From: Paractinoplanes tereljensis | GTDB lineage: Bacteria > Actinomycetota > Actinomycetes > Mycobacteriales > Micromonosporaceae | NCBI RefSeq assembly: GCF_016862435.1 | Contig: NZ_BOMY01000055.1 | Location: 248,001-312,000 of the forward strand | Direction of reading: 5' to 3' | Length of the DNA: 64,000 nucleotides | Shown: positions 24,326 to 32,144 of the stretch, one piece after another | Numbering within the stretch: the first letter of the stretch is position 1 | Layout: the number at the start of each line of letters is the position of its first letter | Translations under genes and position numbers: made by a program | The notes under the pieces: model-generated | What the model saw: only the letters and a program-made list of their open reading frames with translations | Database searches by the model: none | What the model was told of the DNA's origin: nothing

Positions 24326-25534
24326 ATGCTCAAGAACTTCTGGTACGCGGTGGAGTTCTCCGACCGGGTCACCACCAAACCGGAACGGCACACCGTGCTC
24401 GGGCAGTACCTCGTCCTCTACCGCACGCCCAAGCAGGGCCGGCTGGTCGCGCTCAGCGACCTGTGCGTGCACCGCGGGGCCGCGCTGTCCGGCGGCACCC
24501 TCAAGGACGACCAGATCGTCTGTCCGTACCACGGCTGGGAGTACGACCCCGACGGCACGTGCACCAAGATCCCGGCGAATCTCCCGGGACGCGGCATCCC
24601 CAAGAAAGCCCGGGTCGACTCGTACCCCGTACAGGAAAAGTATGGGTTTGTTTGGGTCTTCATGGGTGACCTCGCCGAGGAGGACCGGCCGCCGATGCCG
24701 GTCTGGCCGGAGTTCGACGACCTGGTCGAGAACGGCGGCAAGTTCCGGGTGGTGACCGGCGAGTTCCTGTGGAACGCCAACTACGAGCGGATCCTGGAGA
24801 ACGGCTGCGACATCGCGCACGCGCCGTTCGTGCACGCCGGCCGGTTCGGCAACCCGGAGATGCCGCAGGTGCCGGAATACGAGGTGGAACACCCCGACGA
24901 GTGGTCGGCGTTCGCGACGGTCGACCTGCACCCGCCGAAGCCGTCGGGTCTGTGGGGCAAGTTCGGCCGGCTGGTCGGTCAGGACCTGAAGAAGCGGCCG
25001 CCGGTCACCACCTCGGCCGGCTGGATGCTGCCCAACATGATCAAGCTGCACGTCCGGCTGCCGATCGGCGACATGGTCATCTACGACACCAACATCCCCA
25101 TCGACGAAACCCACACGCTGGTCAAATGGGTTGCGCTGCGGACGTTCTTCACCGGCAAGTGGGCCGACAAGGACGCCGTCAACCGTACGATGCGGATCTT
25201 CTACGAGGACGCCGCGGTGGTCGACAAGGTCCGGCCCGAGTTGCTCCCCTTCGACCTCGGCGCCGAGCTGCACATCAAGAGCGACGTCATCGCGGTCGAG
25301 TACCGGCGGCGCCGCCAGGAGCTGGCCGAGAAGGGCTGGCTGCTCAACGAGGACGACTTCATCACCGGCGACGTGCCCAAGCGCACCGCCACGGTGATCC
25401 CGTCGCCGGCTCGCCGGGAGAACCCGGAGCTGGCCCGCGCGTGGGTGCACAAGGCCCGCGGCGAGCACCCGACCGTGGCCGCGTCCCGGCTGATGGGCGC
25501 CGATCCCGATCCTGCCCCTGAGGAGAACAAGTGA
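24326..25534 (+). CDS. Rieske non-haem iron oxygenase (pheophorbide a oxygenase-like candidate)
   Basis: The 402-residue protein has the Rieske cluster motif C47-x-H49 ... C66-x2-H69 (CVHRG, CPYHGW) and the mononuclear iron site D162-x2-H165-x4-H170 (DIAHAPFVH). This is an alpha-subunit-only oxygenase needing a ferredoxin reductase, which is not in the window. Plant pheophorbide a oxygenase, chlorophyllide a oxygenase and bacterial demethylases share the architecture. The neighbouring RCCR-like gene argues for macrocycle ring opening. The plant C-terminal CxxC and membrane segments are absent, so assignment rests on context. Confidence 0.8.
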   Translation: MLKNFWYAVEFSDRVTTKPERHTVLGQYLVLYRTPKQGRLVALSDLCVHRGAALSGGTLKDDQIVCPYHGWEYDPDGTCTKIPANLPGRGIPKKARVDSYPVQEKYGFVWVFMGDLAEEDRPPMPVWPEFDDLVENGGKFRVVTGEFLWNANYERILENGCDIAHAPFVHAGRFGNPEMPQVPEYEVEHPDEWSAFATVDLHPPKPSGLWGKFGRLVGQDLKKRPPVTTSAGWMLPNMIKLHVRLPIGDMVIYDTNIPIDETHTLVKWVALRTFFTGKWADKDAVNRTMRIFYEDAAVVDKVRPELLPFDLGAELHIKSDVIAVEYRRRRQELAEKGWLLNEDDFITGDVPKRTATVIPSPARRENPELARAWVHKARGEHPTVAASRLMGADPDPAPEENK

Positions 25535-26220
25535 GCCTGCCCGAGGCGCTGTCCGACACCACGCTCGACAAGATCCTGTCCCGGTTCCCGGTCGACCTGG
25601 CCGAGGACCGCGCGCTGACCTCGCCGATGAGCCCGGCGCCGGTGGGCCGGATCCGGATCTGGCGCGGCACCGGCCCGATCGTCAAGGTCGTCAACGTGTC
25701 GCTGGTGGTCCCGCCGATCGGCCTGGACAGCCACATGATCTTCGCGTTCACCGCGCCCGACTCCGGGGTCCCGCACTTCACCCTGGACTCGGTCGCGAAC
25801 GGCGAGAACTACGCCTTCCACCTGGACCTGATCCCGCGGATCGACCTGGCCACCTCGCTGCCCTACCTGGACGAGGTGTTCGAGCCGCTGACCGCCGTCT
25901 ACAAGGAGGTCCGCGAGCGCGAGGGCCTGACGCCGGCGCATCTGTCGCCCCGGCAATACGCCCTGATGTCGCCGTGGATGCTTGTCAACCGGGCGACCGC
26001 GGCCGCGTTCGAGGGCATCGGCGACGCGGTCGACGCGTACTTCACCCAGTGGGCCGGCCTGGTCGAGTCCGGCGTGAAGGCGGACGGCACCGCCGAACGC
26101 GACAGCGCCCACCGCACCCTGCTGTTCAGCCCCGAGATCGACCCGGTCTGGGCCCAGACGGTTCGGCTGCTCGGCGAGGACCAGTCCGAGTCGGTCCGCC
26201 TCGAGTTGGTGCGTAACTGA
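25531..26220 (+). CDS. Ferredoxin-dependent bilin reductase-like protein
   Basis: The 229-residue product follows the bilin reductase/RCCR fold: SHMIFAFTAPDSGVPHFTLD (68-87) aligns with the strand pair before the substrate site of PcyA-type enzymes, FHLDLIPRIDL (97-107) with ADLSP, and LSPRQYALMSPWML (138-151) with the S-x-PW segment. RDSAHRTLLF...W.....RLLGEDQSE (190-220) aligns with the C-terminal helix pair. It would reduce a linear tetrapyrrole, acting before or after the RCCR-like enzyme. Similarity to the nearby RCCR-like gene is distant. GTG overlaps the Rieske stop. Confidence 0.65.
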   Translation: MSLPEALSDTTLDKILSRFPVDLAEDRALTSPMSPAPVGRIRIWRGTGPIVKVVNVSLVVPPIGLDSHMIFAFTAPDSGVPHFTLDSVANGENYAFHLDLIPRIDLATSLPYLDEVFEPLTAVYKEVREREGLTPAHLSPRQYALMSPWMLVNRATAAAFEGIGDAVDAYFTQWAGLVESGVKADGTAERDSAHRTLLFSPEIDPVWAQTVRLLGEDQSESVRLELVRN

Positions 26221-27140
26221 TGTCCGAACCCAGCGCCTGGCAGCAGCGCATCGCGGGTGAGTGGCACGGGCGGCCGTCGCTGTTCGATCACACCGGGACG
26301 TGGTGTGGGTACGAGGAGATCCGGCGGTCGTCGGACTTCGTGGACGGCGTCACGACGTACCGGATGGATGGGGGTTTGATCGGGGGTGGAGCTCTGGCCG
26401 GGCGTTTCCGGCTCGGCGCGCCGTTCTCGTTCGGGGTGATCGACTCGGACGCCAACCGGGTCTACACCGGGCCGGACTTCTTCGGCACCGGGCAGCCCTA
26501 CGGGTCGTTCGTGGACTCGCACTACTACGGGCCGGGCTGGCAGGTCGACCTGAACACCTGGAACCAGGTGCTGCCGGACGGGGAGACCCAGGTCTACTCG
26601 TCGGTGCTGTACCAGGGCTGGGCGGTGGTGGGTTGCTTCAACGGCGTCTACACCCGGGTTCCCTCACTCGTCGACGAGCTGATCGAGAACGAGACGCGCT
26701 GCGGGCCCACGCCCTACATCCTGCCGACCAAGGAATCCGGGTCCTTCACCGGCGAGTGTGAGCTGTGGGGTGCCGACCAGAAGCTGCGCGGCACGGTGCA
26801 GGTCAGCATCGGGCTCAAGCCGATCGACCTGCTGCGCACCCGGCGGCTGGTCACCTGGCAGGGCGCCGGCCTGGACCGGGAGTTCGCGGTGGAGACCCGG
26901 CGGGACGGCAACAACCTGTTCTTCGAGGGCCCCGACGCGTACGGGAATGCCATCGGTTTCGGTCGTGCCAGCTTCTCGTCCCTGCATCTCACCGACGTCT
27001 GGAAGATCAAGGGCCGGGAGTTCTCGATCGACGCCTCCCCCGGCATGAACGCGGGTCGCCAGCTGTCCGTGGTCTACGAGCTGTTCCACGGCAACAGCCT
27101 CGACTCGGTGCTGCACGGCCAGCTGGAGTGGACGCCGTGA
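26220..27140 (+). CDS. Beta-rich two-repeat protein, possibly lipocalin-like
   Basis: I do not recognise this 306-residue protein with certainty. It has two beta-barrel-like halves: about 1-160 (IAGEWHGRPSLFDHTG, then alternating beta strands) and about 170-306 (SGSFTGECELWGADQKL...RLVTWQGAGL...QLEW). The GEW-G-F start and length are reminiscent of DUF3598/CpcS-like calycins, some of which handle bilins. There is no signal peptide. Its start codon overlaps the stop of the bilin-reductase-like gene (TGATG), so it is co-translated and could carry or present a pigment intermediate. That role is inferred from context alone. Confidence 0.6.
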   Translation: MSEPSAWQQRIAGEWHGRPSLFDHTGTWCGYEEIRRSSDFVDGVTTYRMDGGLIGGGALAGRFRLGAPFSFGVIDSDANRVYTGPDFFGTGQPYGSFVDSHYYGPGWQVDLNTWNQVLPDGETQVYSSVLYQGWAVVGCFNGVYTRVPSLVDELIENETRCGPTPYILPTKESGSFTGECELWGADQKLRGTVQVSIGLKPIDLLRTRRLVTWQGAGLDREFAVETRRDGNNLFFEGPDAYGNAIGFGRASFSSLHLTDVWKIKGREFSIDASPGMNAGRQLSVVYELFHGNSLDSVLHGQLEWTP

Positions 27141-27895
27141 CCGTTGTCGTCGTCACCGGCGGAACCCGCGGCATCGGGCAGGGCCTCGTCCGGTCGTTCG
27201 CCGCGCAGGGCGCCTCGGTGGCCTACTGCGGACGGTCATCGGTCGACGGGCCGGCCGGCACGCTCGGTGTCGTCGCCGATGTCACCCAGCGTGCTGATGT
27301 GCGGAAACTCTGGGATGCCACGGTGGACCGGTTCGGCCGGGTGGACATCTGGATCAACAACGCCGGCATGTCGACCAGCCGGGCGCCGCTCTGGAAGCTG
27401 CCCGCCGACGAACTCGACGCGGTGGTCGACCTCAACCTGCGGGGCACCCTGCACGCCAGCGCGGTCGTTCTCGACGCGATGCTCGCCCAGGGGCACGGCA
27501 CGCTGTGGAACATGGAGGGCCTCGGCTCGAACGGCCAGATCGTTCCGGGACTTGGTGTTTACGGCTCGACAAAACGGGCGCTGACCTACGCCACGCTCGC
27601 GATGGCTCGCGAGCTGAAAGGCACTCCGGTCAAGGCCGCGCTGCTCTCCCCCGGCATGGTCGTCACCGATCTGCTCACCCACGACTACGACCCGGCCGAG
27701 TTCGAGAAGGCGAAGAAGATCTTCAACATCCTCGCCGACCGGGTCGAGACCGTCACGCCATGGCTGGCCGGTCGCGTGCTGGCCGGCACCAGGAACGGCG
27801 GGCGGGTGGCCTGGCTGACCGGACCGAAGGCGGCCTACCGGTTCGCCACCGCCACTTTCCGTAAGCGCGACCTGTTCGCTTCCGCGGAGGAGTGA
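27137..27895 (+). CDS. Short-chain reductase of the chlorophyll b reductase (NYC1/NOL) type
   Basis: The 252-residue SDR has VVVTGGTRGIGQGL (4-17), DIWINNAG (70-77), LWNMEGLGSNG (123-133) and the catalytic Tyr142/Lys146 in VYGSTK. Several features match plant NYC1/NOL rather than general SDRs: IWINNAG, the F/L-NM-G-G-G loop, VYGSTK, SPGMVxTxLL, and a C-terminal FNILADRVETVTPWLAGRVL segment. Chlorophyll b reductase reduces the 7-formyl group of chlorophyll b. Its location next to RCCR-like and Rieske genes strengthens the assignment, though the true substrate could be another tetrapyrrole aldehyde or ketone. GTG overlaps the preceding stop. Confidence 0.8.
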   Translation: MTVVVVTGGTRGIGQGLVRSFAAQGASVAYCGRSSVDGPAGTLGVVADVTQRADVRKLWDATVDRFGRVDIWINNAGMSTSRAPLWKLPADELDAVVDLNLRGTLHASAVVLDAMLAQGHGTLWNMEGLGSNGQIVPGLGVYGSTKRALTYATLAMARELKGTPVKAALLSPGMVVTDLLTHDYDPAEFEKAKKIFNILADRVETVTPWLAGRVLAGTRNGGRVAWLTGPKAAYRFATATFRKRDLFASAEE

Positions 27896-27896
27896 C

Positions 27897-28574
27897 ATGG
27901 ACTATCCGATCTGGCTGGCACTCGAGGACTTCGTACCCGTCTTCTTCGGCCTGGCCGGCTTCATCCTGCTCAGCCGCCTGTCCGGGCGGCCGGCCGGCTT
28001 CGCCGGTGCCCTGCTGATCGGCCTGGGCGGCCTGTCGAAATGCGCGTGGAAACTTTCGGTCGCCGCCGGCGGCGGCGATCCGCGCCTCCTGGAGGAGGCG
28101 CTTTTCCCGCTCATGGCGGCCGGTGCCACGCTGCTGACCTGGTCACTGGCCATTGCCGTACGCCGTGGCAGGCGCGTGCATTTCTGGCCTTTCGCGGTCG
28201 TGTTCGGCCTGGGCGTGGCCGGCTCTGTTCTCGCGCAGAGCCTGCACCCGATGTTCGTGGTCGCCACCTTCGGCGTCACCGCGGTGAGCGTGCTCGGCGC
28301 GATCATCGCGGGCCGCTACAGGCAGTGGTGGGCGGTGTCGCTGTTCGTCCTGGGCCTGGTCCTGGTGACGTCGCTGGTCCCGCTGCGCGGCTCGGCCAAG
28401 CACGAGACGGTCGCCTACCAGTGGCTGGAACAGTCGCTCAATACGTCCGCCCAGCTGGCCCTGTTGATCGCGGCCTGGCTGACCCTTCTCGCGTTCCGCC
28501 GCGCCGCCGCCCCGCCGCCCGCTGACAGCCCCGCGGTTCGTCCCGCCGTTCGTCCCGTTGGAGAGACCGCATGA
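27897..28574 (+). CDS. Seven-helix membrane protein of unknown function
   Basis: The 225-residue product has about seven hydrophobic segments (LALEDFVPVFFGLAGFILL first, LLIAAWLTLLAF last) and a Pro/Ala-rich cytoplasmic tail. No transporter or enzyme motif is recognised. The gene sits 1 bp after the SDR stop and overlaps the next gene by 4 bp, so it is part of the tetrapyrrole operon. It may be a permease or a membrane anchor for the oxygenase electron chain; both are guesses. Confidence 0.75.
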   Translation: MDYPIWLALEDFVPVFFGLAGFILLSRLSGRPAGFAGALLIGLGGLSKCAWKLSVAAGGGDPRLLEEALFPLMAAGATLLTWSLAIAVRRGRRVHFWPFAVVFGLGVAGSVLAQSLHPMFVVATFGVTAVSVLGAIIAGRYRQWWAVSLFVLGLVLVTSLVPLRGSAKHETVAYQWLEQSLNTSAQLALLIAAWLTLLAFRRAAAPPPADSPAVRPAVRPVGETA

Positions 28575-29314
28575 CTGACGCACTGGGCTGGCGCCGCAAG
28601 TTCGGCGTTATCGCCCCCTCGACCAACACGATCGTCGAGCCCGACTTCTACGCGATGACGGTCCCCGGCGTGACCGCCCACTTCTCCCGCATCCACATCC
28701 GCAACCAGGACCTGTCCAGCGACGACCAGTTCGAGAACCTGCTGGTCCAGATCCGCGGCGAGATCGGCTTCGCCTGCGAACGGGTGCTGACGGCCGAGCC
28801 CGACTACATGGTGATGGGCATGTCGGCCGAGACGTTCTGGGGCGGCGTCGAGGGAAACCGCGAGTTCGTCCGCCAGATCAACGAGATCACCGGCCTGGAG
28901 GTGGCGACCGGCGCCGAGGCCTGCGAGCGGGCCCTCAAGCTGTACGGCGCCCGCCGCATCGGGGTGGTGACCCCCTACCAGCCGGTCGGCGACGCGAACG
29001 TGGTCCGCTTCTTCGGCGAGATCGGCTTCGAGGTGGTCAACATCGAGGGCCTGAAGTGCCCGACCGCGGTCTCGATCGCCCACGTGACCGAGGACGAACT
29101 ACGACGAGCGATCCTGGCCGTGGACGGCCCGGACGTGGACGCGATCGTCCAGTGCGGCACCAACCTGTCCATGGTCCGGCTGGCCGACGAGGCCGAGCGC
29201 TGGCTGGGCAAGCCGGTGATCGCCATCAACGCGGCAACGTGGTGGATGGCCCTGCGCGAAAACGGCATCAACGAAAAGATCCACGGAGCCGGCAGCCTCC
29301 TCCGCGAGTACTGA
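28571..29314 (+). CDS. Asp/Glu racemase-superfamily enzyme (maleate isomerase / arylmalonate decarboxylase-like)
   Basis: The 247-residue protein has FGVIAPSTNTIVEPDF (11-26), RRIGVVTPY (128-136) and IVQCGTNLSM with Cys195. Maleate cis-trans isomerases use two cysteines; here the first position reads VMGMSAETF (about 81-89) with no Cys, as in single-Cys arylmalonate decarboxylase-type members. It could isomerise a substituted maleate or decarboxylate a malonate-type acid. As last gene of the tetrapyrrole operon, a role on maleate derived from pyrrole rings is attractive but uncertain because of the missing Cys. Confidence 0.82.
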   Translation: MTDALGWRRKFGVIAPSTNTIVEPDFYAMTVPGVTAHFSRIHIRNQDLSSDDQFENLLVQIRGEIGFACERVLTAEPDYMVMGMSAETFWGGVEGNREFVRQINEITGLEVATGAEACERALKLYGARRIGVVTPYQPVGDANVVRFFGEIGFEVVNIEGLKCPTAVSIAHVTEDELRRAILAVDGPDVDAIVQCGTNLSMVRLADEAERWLGKPVIAINAATWWMALRENGINEKIHGAGSLLREY

Positions 29315-29320
29315 GGGGCC

Positions 29321-29899
29321 TCAGGGAAGCCGGCCCACCGGCTTCCCGTCCGGCCCCATCACGTACCCGAACTGCTTGATGGAGCCGGCGCGGTCGATCT
29401 CGTCGAGGGCCTCGGGCGCGAAGGTCGGCATCGGGGGTTTTGCGGCGAAGCCGAGCCAGCGGTGCATCGGCGCGGCAATGTACTCGAGATTCACCTCGCC
29501 GTTCTCGGTATGGAAACCGCCGCCGCGCTCGAAGAGCTGGACCAGCGGTTCGAACGGGTCTTCCAGGTCGGCGGGGAACTCGATGCCCGGAGTCGCACGC
29601 AGCGCCGCCCAATGCAGGATCAGCGGCGTGACGTGGGTGATGTCCCAGCCGCCAGGGCTCACCGTCGTGAGCAGGTCGTCCAGAATCTCCGGGTCGGCGC
29701 GCACGTTCGGGTCGACGCAGGCGGCGATGTCGAAGAACGGCGTCTGCGCTTCGCAGCCATAGAACTGCGCCCAGCGTGCGACCCGGCGGAAGTACTCCTT
29801 CAGCAAGGCTGCTCTTGACCACGCCTTGTCTCCGTGGCGTCGCCAGTCGATGGCGCTCAGGCGAGCGGCCATGGCTTTCACGGAGTCGTCAGGTGTCAT
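29321..29899 (-). CDS. Putative immunity protein paired with the adjacent toxin
   Basis: The 192-residue protein is unrecognised: acidic to neutral, with no signal peptide or membrane segment. Its segments FFDIAACVDPNVRADPEILDDLL and GGWDITHVTPLILHWAALRA look like a helical cytoplasmic protein. It directly follows the toxin-like gene with a 4-bp overlap, the usual position of an immunity gene. The convergent operon ends 6 bp beyond it. Confidence 0.65.
   Translation of the reverse strand: MTPDDSVKAMAARLSAIDWRRHGDKAWSRAALLKEYFRRVARWAQFYGCEAQTPFFDIAACVDPNVRADPEILDDLLTTVSPGGWDITHVTPLILHWAALRATPGIEFPADLEDPFEPLVQLFERGGGFHTENGEVNLEYIAAPMHRWLGFAAKPPMPTFAPEALDEIDRAGSIKQFGYVMGPDGKPVGRLP
29324..29347. 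terminator. Hairpin between convergent units
   Basis: GGGAAGCCGG and CCGGCTTCCC form a perfect 10-bp stem with a CCCA loop, starting 10 bp after the tetrapyrrole operon stop (29314) and overlapping the last codons of the convergent gene. There is no clear T-run, as is common for actinobacterial terminators. It could act in both directions. Confidence 0.65.
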
Positions 29900-31272
29900 C
29901 GTCCCAATCCTCGCAGAGCGGCCTCGACCACGTCATCGAGGTTCGACAGGTCGTCAGCCAATTGGATGCCGGGGTTGTCGATGCCGAATGATCGCCAGTG
30001 GTCCAACATCCCGTCCGGCCGCCATTCGTTCGGCGCCAACTCGTGGGCGCCCGGGTGATCACGGCTGAGGAGACGAAAGCCGTCCTCGTCGAAGGCGTCG
30101 GGGTGCGAGGGACGATACGGAAGGCCAGCCTCCATCAGCCTGTTCTCGACATACTCGTGAGCCGCCAAGTTACGGAACTCGGCGGCCTGCGCAGGGTCGA
30201 GAGTGCCTCTCGCGGCGCCGTCCCACAGATCGGCGATACGGTCGGTCGGCGTGAAGTAGCCTCGTTCCACCTGGTTCGGGCCGAGCGCGATGTCATGTTG
30301 CTCGACGAACAGGTTCCGGCGCATGCCTTCGACGATTCGCGAATCGATTCCGGTGTTGTCGGCGACGAGGGAGGTGTCGGCCGGGCTGTCGCGAATACGC
30401 CGATAGGCATCGGCCGAACGTTCGCTGAAGCCGGAGCCCACGAAGTCGCTGCCGTGCGGAAAGTCGGCGCGGAACTCGCTGGTAGCGGGCACGGTCGGGT
30501 CGGTGCGGGCCAGTTCTCGGCTTCGGCCGGTCAGCTTCTCGAAGACGCCGGCCAGGTCGTCGAGCATCGGGTGGAGGCGGCGCAGGCTGTTGAGCAGACC
30601 CCGGACGAAGTGCTGGATCCGGTTTACCCACTTGGCTACCAGGGTCGCCACCTGGGCGACGACCACCGGGGTGGCCAGGCCCAGGGTCAGGCCCTCCTCG
30701 GCCAGCCACTGCGGCAACCGGGCGGCCAGCGTGCCGATGAACTCGGCGATCAGGTCCCGGACGATCCCGCGCACCAGGGCCACCAGCAACCCCGCGCCCT
30801 CGACCGCGTACGAGATGCCCTGCGCCGCGGTAGAGAGGCCGTCCAGCACATGGAGGTGCGCTGCGGCGTGTTCGCGGTAGGCGTCCCCGGATGCCCCGAA
30901 CCAGCCGGAGGCCTCGGCGGTGAGGCGATCGGCGTACTCCTGCCGGGCCTGGTCGGTAAATGCCGCGACGTTGGACCAGGTCGCGGCGTGCGCGGCCACC
31001 TCGTCGGCGTTGCCGGCCAGCCAGTCGAGGGCGTCCTTGAGCGGCTTGACATGCTCCATGAGCCAGGACACGCCCCAGGACACCAGGGTGCCGATCGGGT
31101 CGACCGCGAGCGACAACATGTCGAGCGAGCCGCCGACGCCACCCAGCGTGCCGTCGACCCAGCTGTTGCTGCGAATGCCGTTGGCGATGTCGGCGGCGTC
31201 GTCGACGAGCCCGAGGCCGGTGTGCCAGGTCGTCGAGTCGTGGCTCGCGGCGACGAGCGGGTTGGCGCTCAC
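29896..31272 (-). CDS. Type VII-like secreted toxin with WXG-type N-terminal region
   Basis: The 458-residue product has an N-terminal helical region typical of WXG100/LXG-like carriers (AATWSNVAAFTDQARQEY, then ASGWFGASGDAYREHAAA), a hydrophobic middle (ISYAVEGAGLLVALVRGIV, LTLGLATPVVVAQVATLV) and a polar C-terminal domain from about residue 280. The C-terminal part has LAAHEYVENRLMEAGLPYR, an HExxE-like helix seen in some polymorphic toxin tails; its activity is not known to me. The GTG at 31272 overlaps the previous stop (GTGA). A likely immunity gene follows. Confidence 0.75.
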   Translation of the reverse strand: MSANPLVAASHDSTTWHTGLGLVDDAADIANGIRSNSWVDGTLGGVGGSLDMLSLAVDPIGTLVSWGVSWLMEHVKPLKDALDWLAGNADEVAAHAATWSNVAAFTDQARQEYADRLTAEASGWFGASGDAYREHAAAHLHVLDGLSTAAQGISYAVEGAGLLVALVRGIVRDLIAEFIGTLAARLPQWLAEEGLTLGLATPVVVAQVATLVAKWVNRIQHFVRGLLNSLRRLHPMLDDLAGVFEKLTGRSRELARTDPTVPATSEFRADFPHGSDFVGSGFSERSADAYRRIRDSPADTSLVADNTGIDSRIVEGMRRNLFVEQHDIALGPNQVERGYFTPTDRIADLWDGAARGTLDPAQAAEFRNLAAHEYVENRLMEAGLPYRPSHPDAFDEDGFRLLSRDHPGAHELAPNEWRPDGMLDHWRSFGIDNPGIQLADDLSNLDDVVEAALRGLGR

Positions 31273-31607
31273 AGCGGCAGTTCGGGAAGCGGGCGGCCGG
31301 CGGCCCGCACGGTGCCGGCGGCGCGTTCGTCGGTCGCGGTGGTGCTTCCGGCGACGGCCCGCAGGTTGATCGCGGTCTCCCGCAGCGACTCGCCGGCGTC
31401 GTCCATAGCGCCGATCGCGAGACCGAAGATCGGGCTCAACAGGCCGGGCAGGAACTGGCACAACTGCCCGTAGGCCTCACTGGACATAGCGACCTCGTGC
31501 ACCGCGGACCGGGCCTGCGCGACGGCGTCAGCGATCCGGTCGACGCTGCCGGCGTGCTGCCGAACGTCGTCCGCCGGGAACCGGAGCTCCTCACCGCCCA
31601 CGGTCAC
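31269..31607 (-). CDS. ESX/EspC-like small secreted protein
   Basis: This 112-residue helical protein (FPADDVRQHAGSVDRIADAV, then ESLRETAINLRAVAGSTTATDERAA) fits the ESX-1 secretion-associated EspC-like/WXG100-related group that pairs with larger type VII substrates. The GTG start overlaps the upstream YbaB-like gene by 17 bp, and the stop overlaps the toxin gene by 4 bp, so the three are translationally coupled. Confidence 0.7.
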   Translation of the reverse strand: MTVGGEELRFPADDVRQHAGSVDRIADAVAQARSAVHEVAMSSEAYGQLCQFLPGLLSPIFGLAIGAMDDAGESLRETAINLRAVAGSTTATDERAAGTVRAAGRPLPELPL

Positions 31608-32058
31608 CGCCGTCCTCGCGGAACCGGTCGCCGTCTACGGGGAACCGGTCGCCGTCTTTGAGGAACCGGTCGCCGTCTTTGGGGAACCGGTCGCCGTCCT
31701 CGGGGAACCGCTCGGCGAACGAGCCGATCACCGCCCGCCCGGTCTCGGTGTCGGCCCCGACGGTCTCCCCCACCTGCTCGGCGACCCGGGCCGCGAGCTG
31801 GGCCTGCGCCTGGTGAACCAGCGCCATGATGTCGCGGCTCAGCTCCGCCCCGCTGCGCTGCCGAGCGCGATCATCGATCTCCAGGTGCGCGAGCTGCCCG
31901 GTCGACCCGACCGTGACGTGCAGGTATTCGTCACTGCTGCGCGCCTCCCCGGTCAGCGCGGCGACCCGGCGCGACAATTCCACCGCGCTGGCGGCCCGGG
32001 CGTCGACCCCGGCCACCCAGGAGTCCAGCCATGCCTCAGCCGCATCCACATCGCTCAC
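31591..32058 (-). CDS. YbaB-like protein with C-terminal heptad repeat tail
   Basis: The first 115 residues resemble YbaB/EbfC-family proteins found in actinobacterial type VII loci (VTVGSTGQLAHLEIDDRARQ, then QAQAQLAARVAEQVGE). The tail consists of five seven-residue units of the form F-x-x-D-G-D-R, encoded by a 21-bp tandem repeat. The repeat is charged and probably flexible; its length may vary between strains. GTG start at 32058. Confidence 0.75.
   Translation of the reverse strand: MSDVDAAEAWLDSWVAGVDARAASAVELSRRVAALTGEARSSDEYLHVTVGSTGQLAHLEIDDRARQRSGAELSRDIMALVHQAQAQLAARVAEQVGETVGADTETGRAVIGSFAERFPEDGDRFPKDGDRFLKDGDRFPVDGDRFREDGGDRGR
31608..31712. repeat. 21-bp direct repeat, five copies
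   Basis: Five consecutive 21-bp units start at 31608, 31629, 31650, 31671 and 31692. Each begins CGCCGTC and ends GGAACCGGT (GCT in the last), with a variable five-base middle. They are in frame with the YbaB-like gene on the minus strand and encode its heptad tail. The first unit also overlaps the start of the 31269-31607 gene. Confidence 0.9.
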
Positions 32059-32144
32059 CGGTTCCCCCGTTCGCTCGCGGTTCCATCCTGGACCCCGCAG
32101 TCAAACGACGGATGTCGATCAGATCCCGCGCCGGAGCGCCGGAC

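Noticed and set aside
23080..24393. 437-residue minus-strand frame opposite the alpha/beta hydrolase.
   Set aside because: Composition is that of an antisense shadow and the plus-strand gene has a catalytic serine elbow and operon overlaps.
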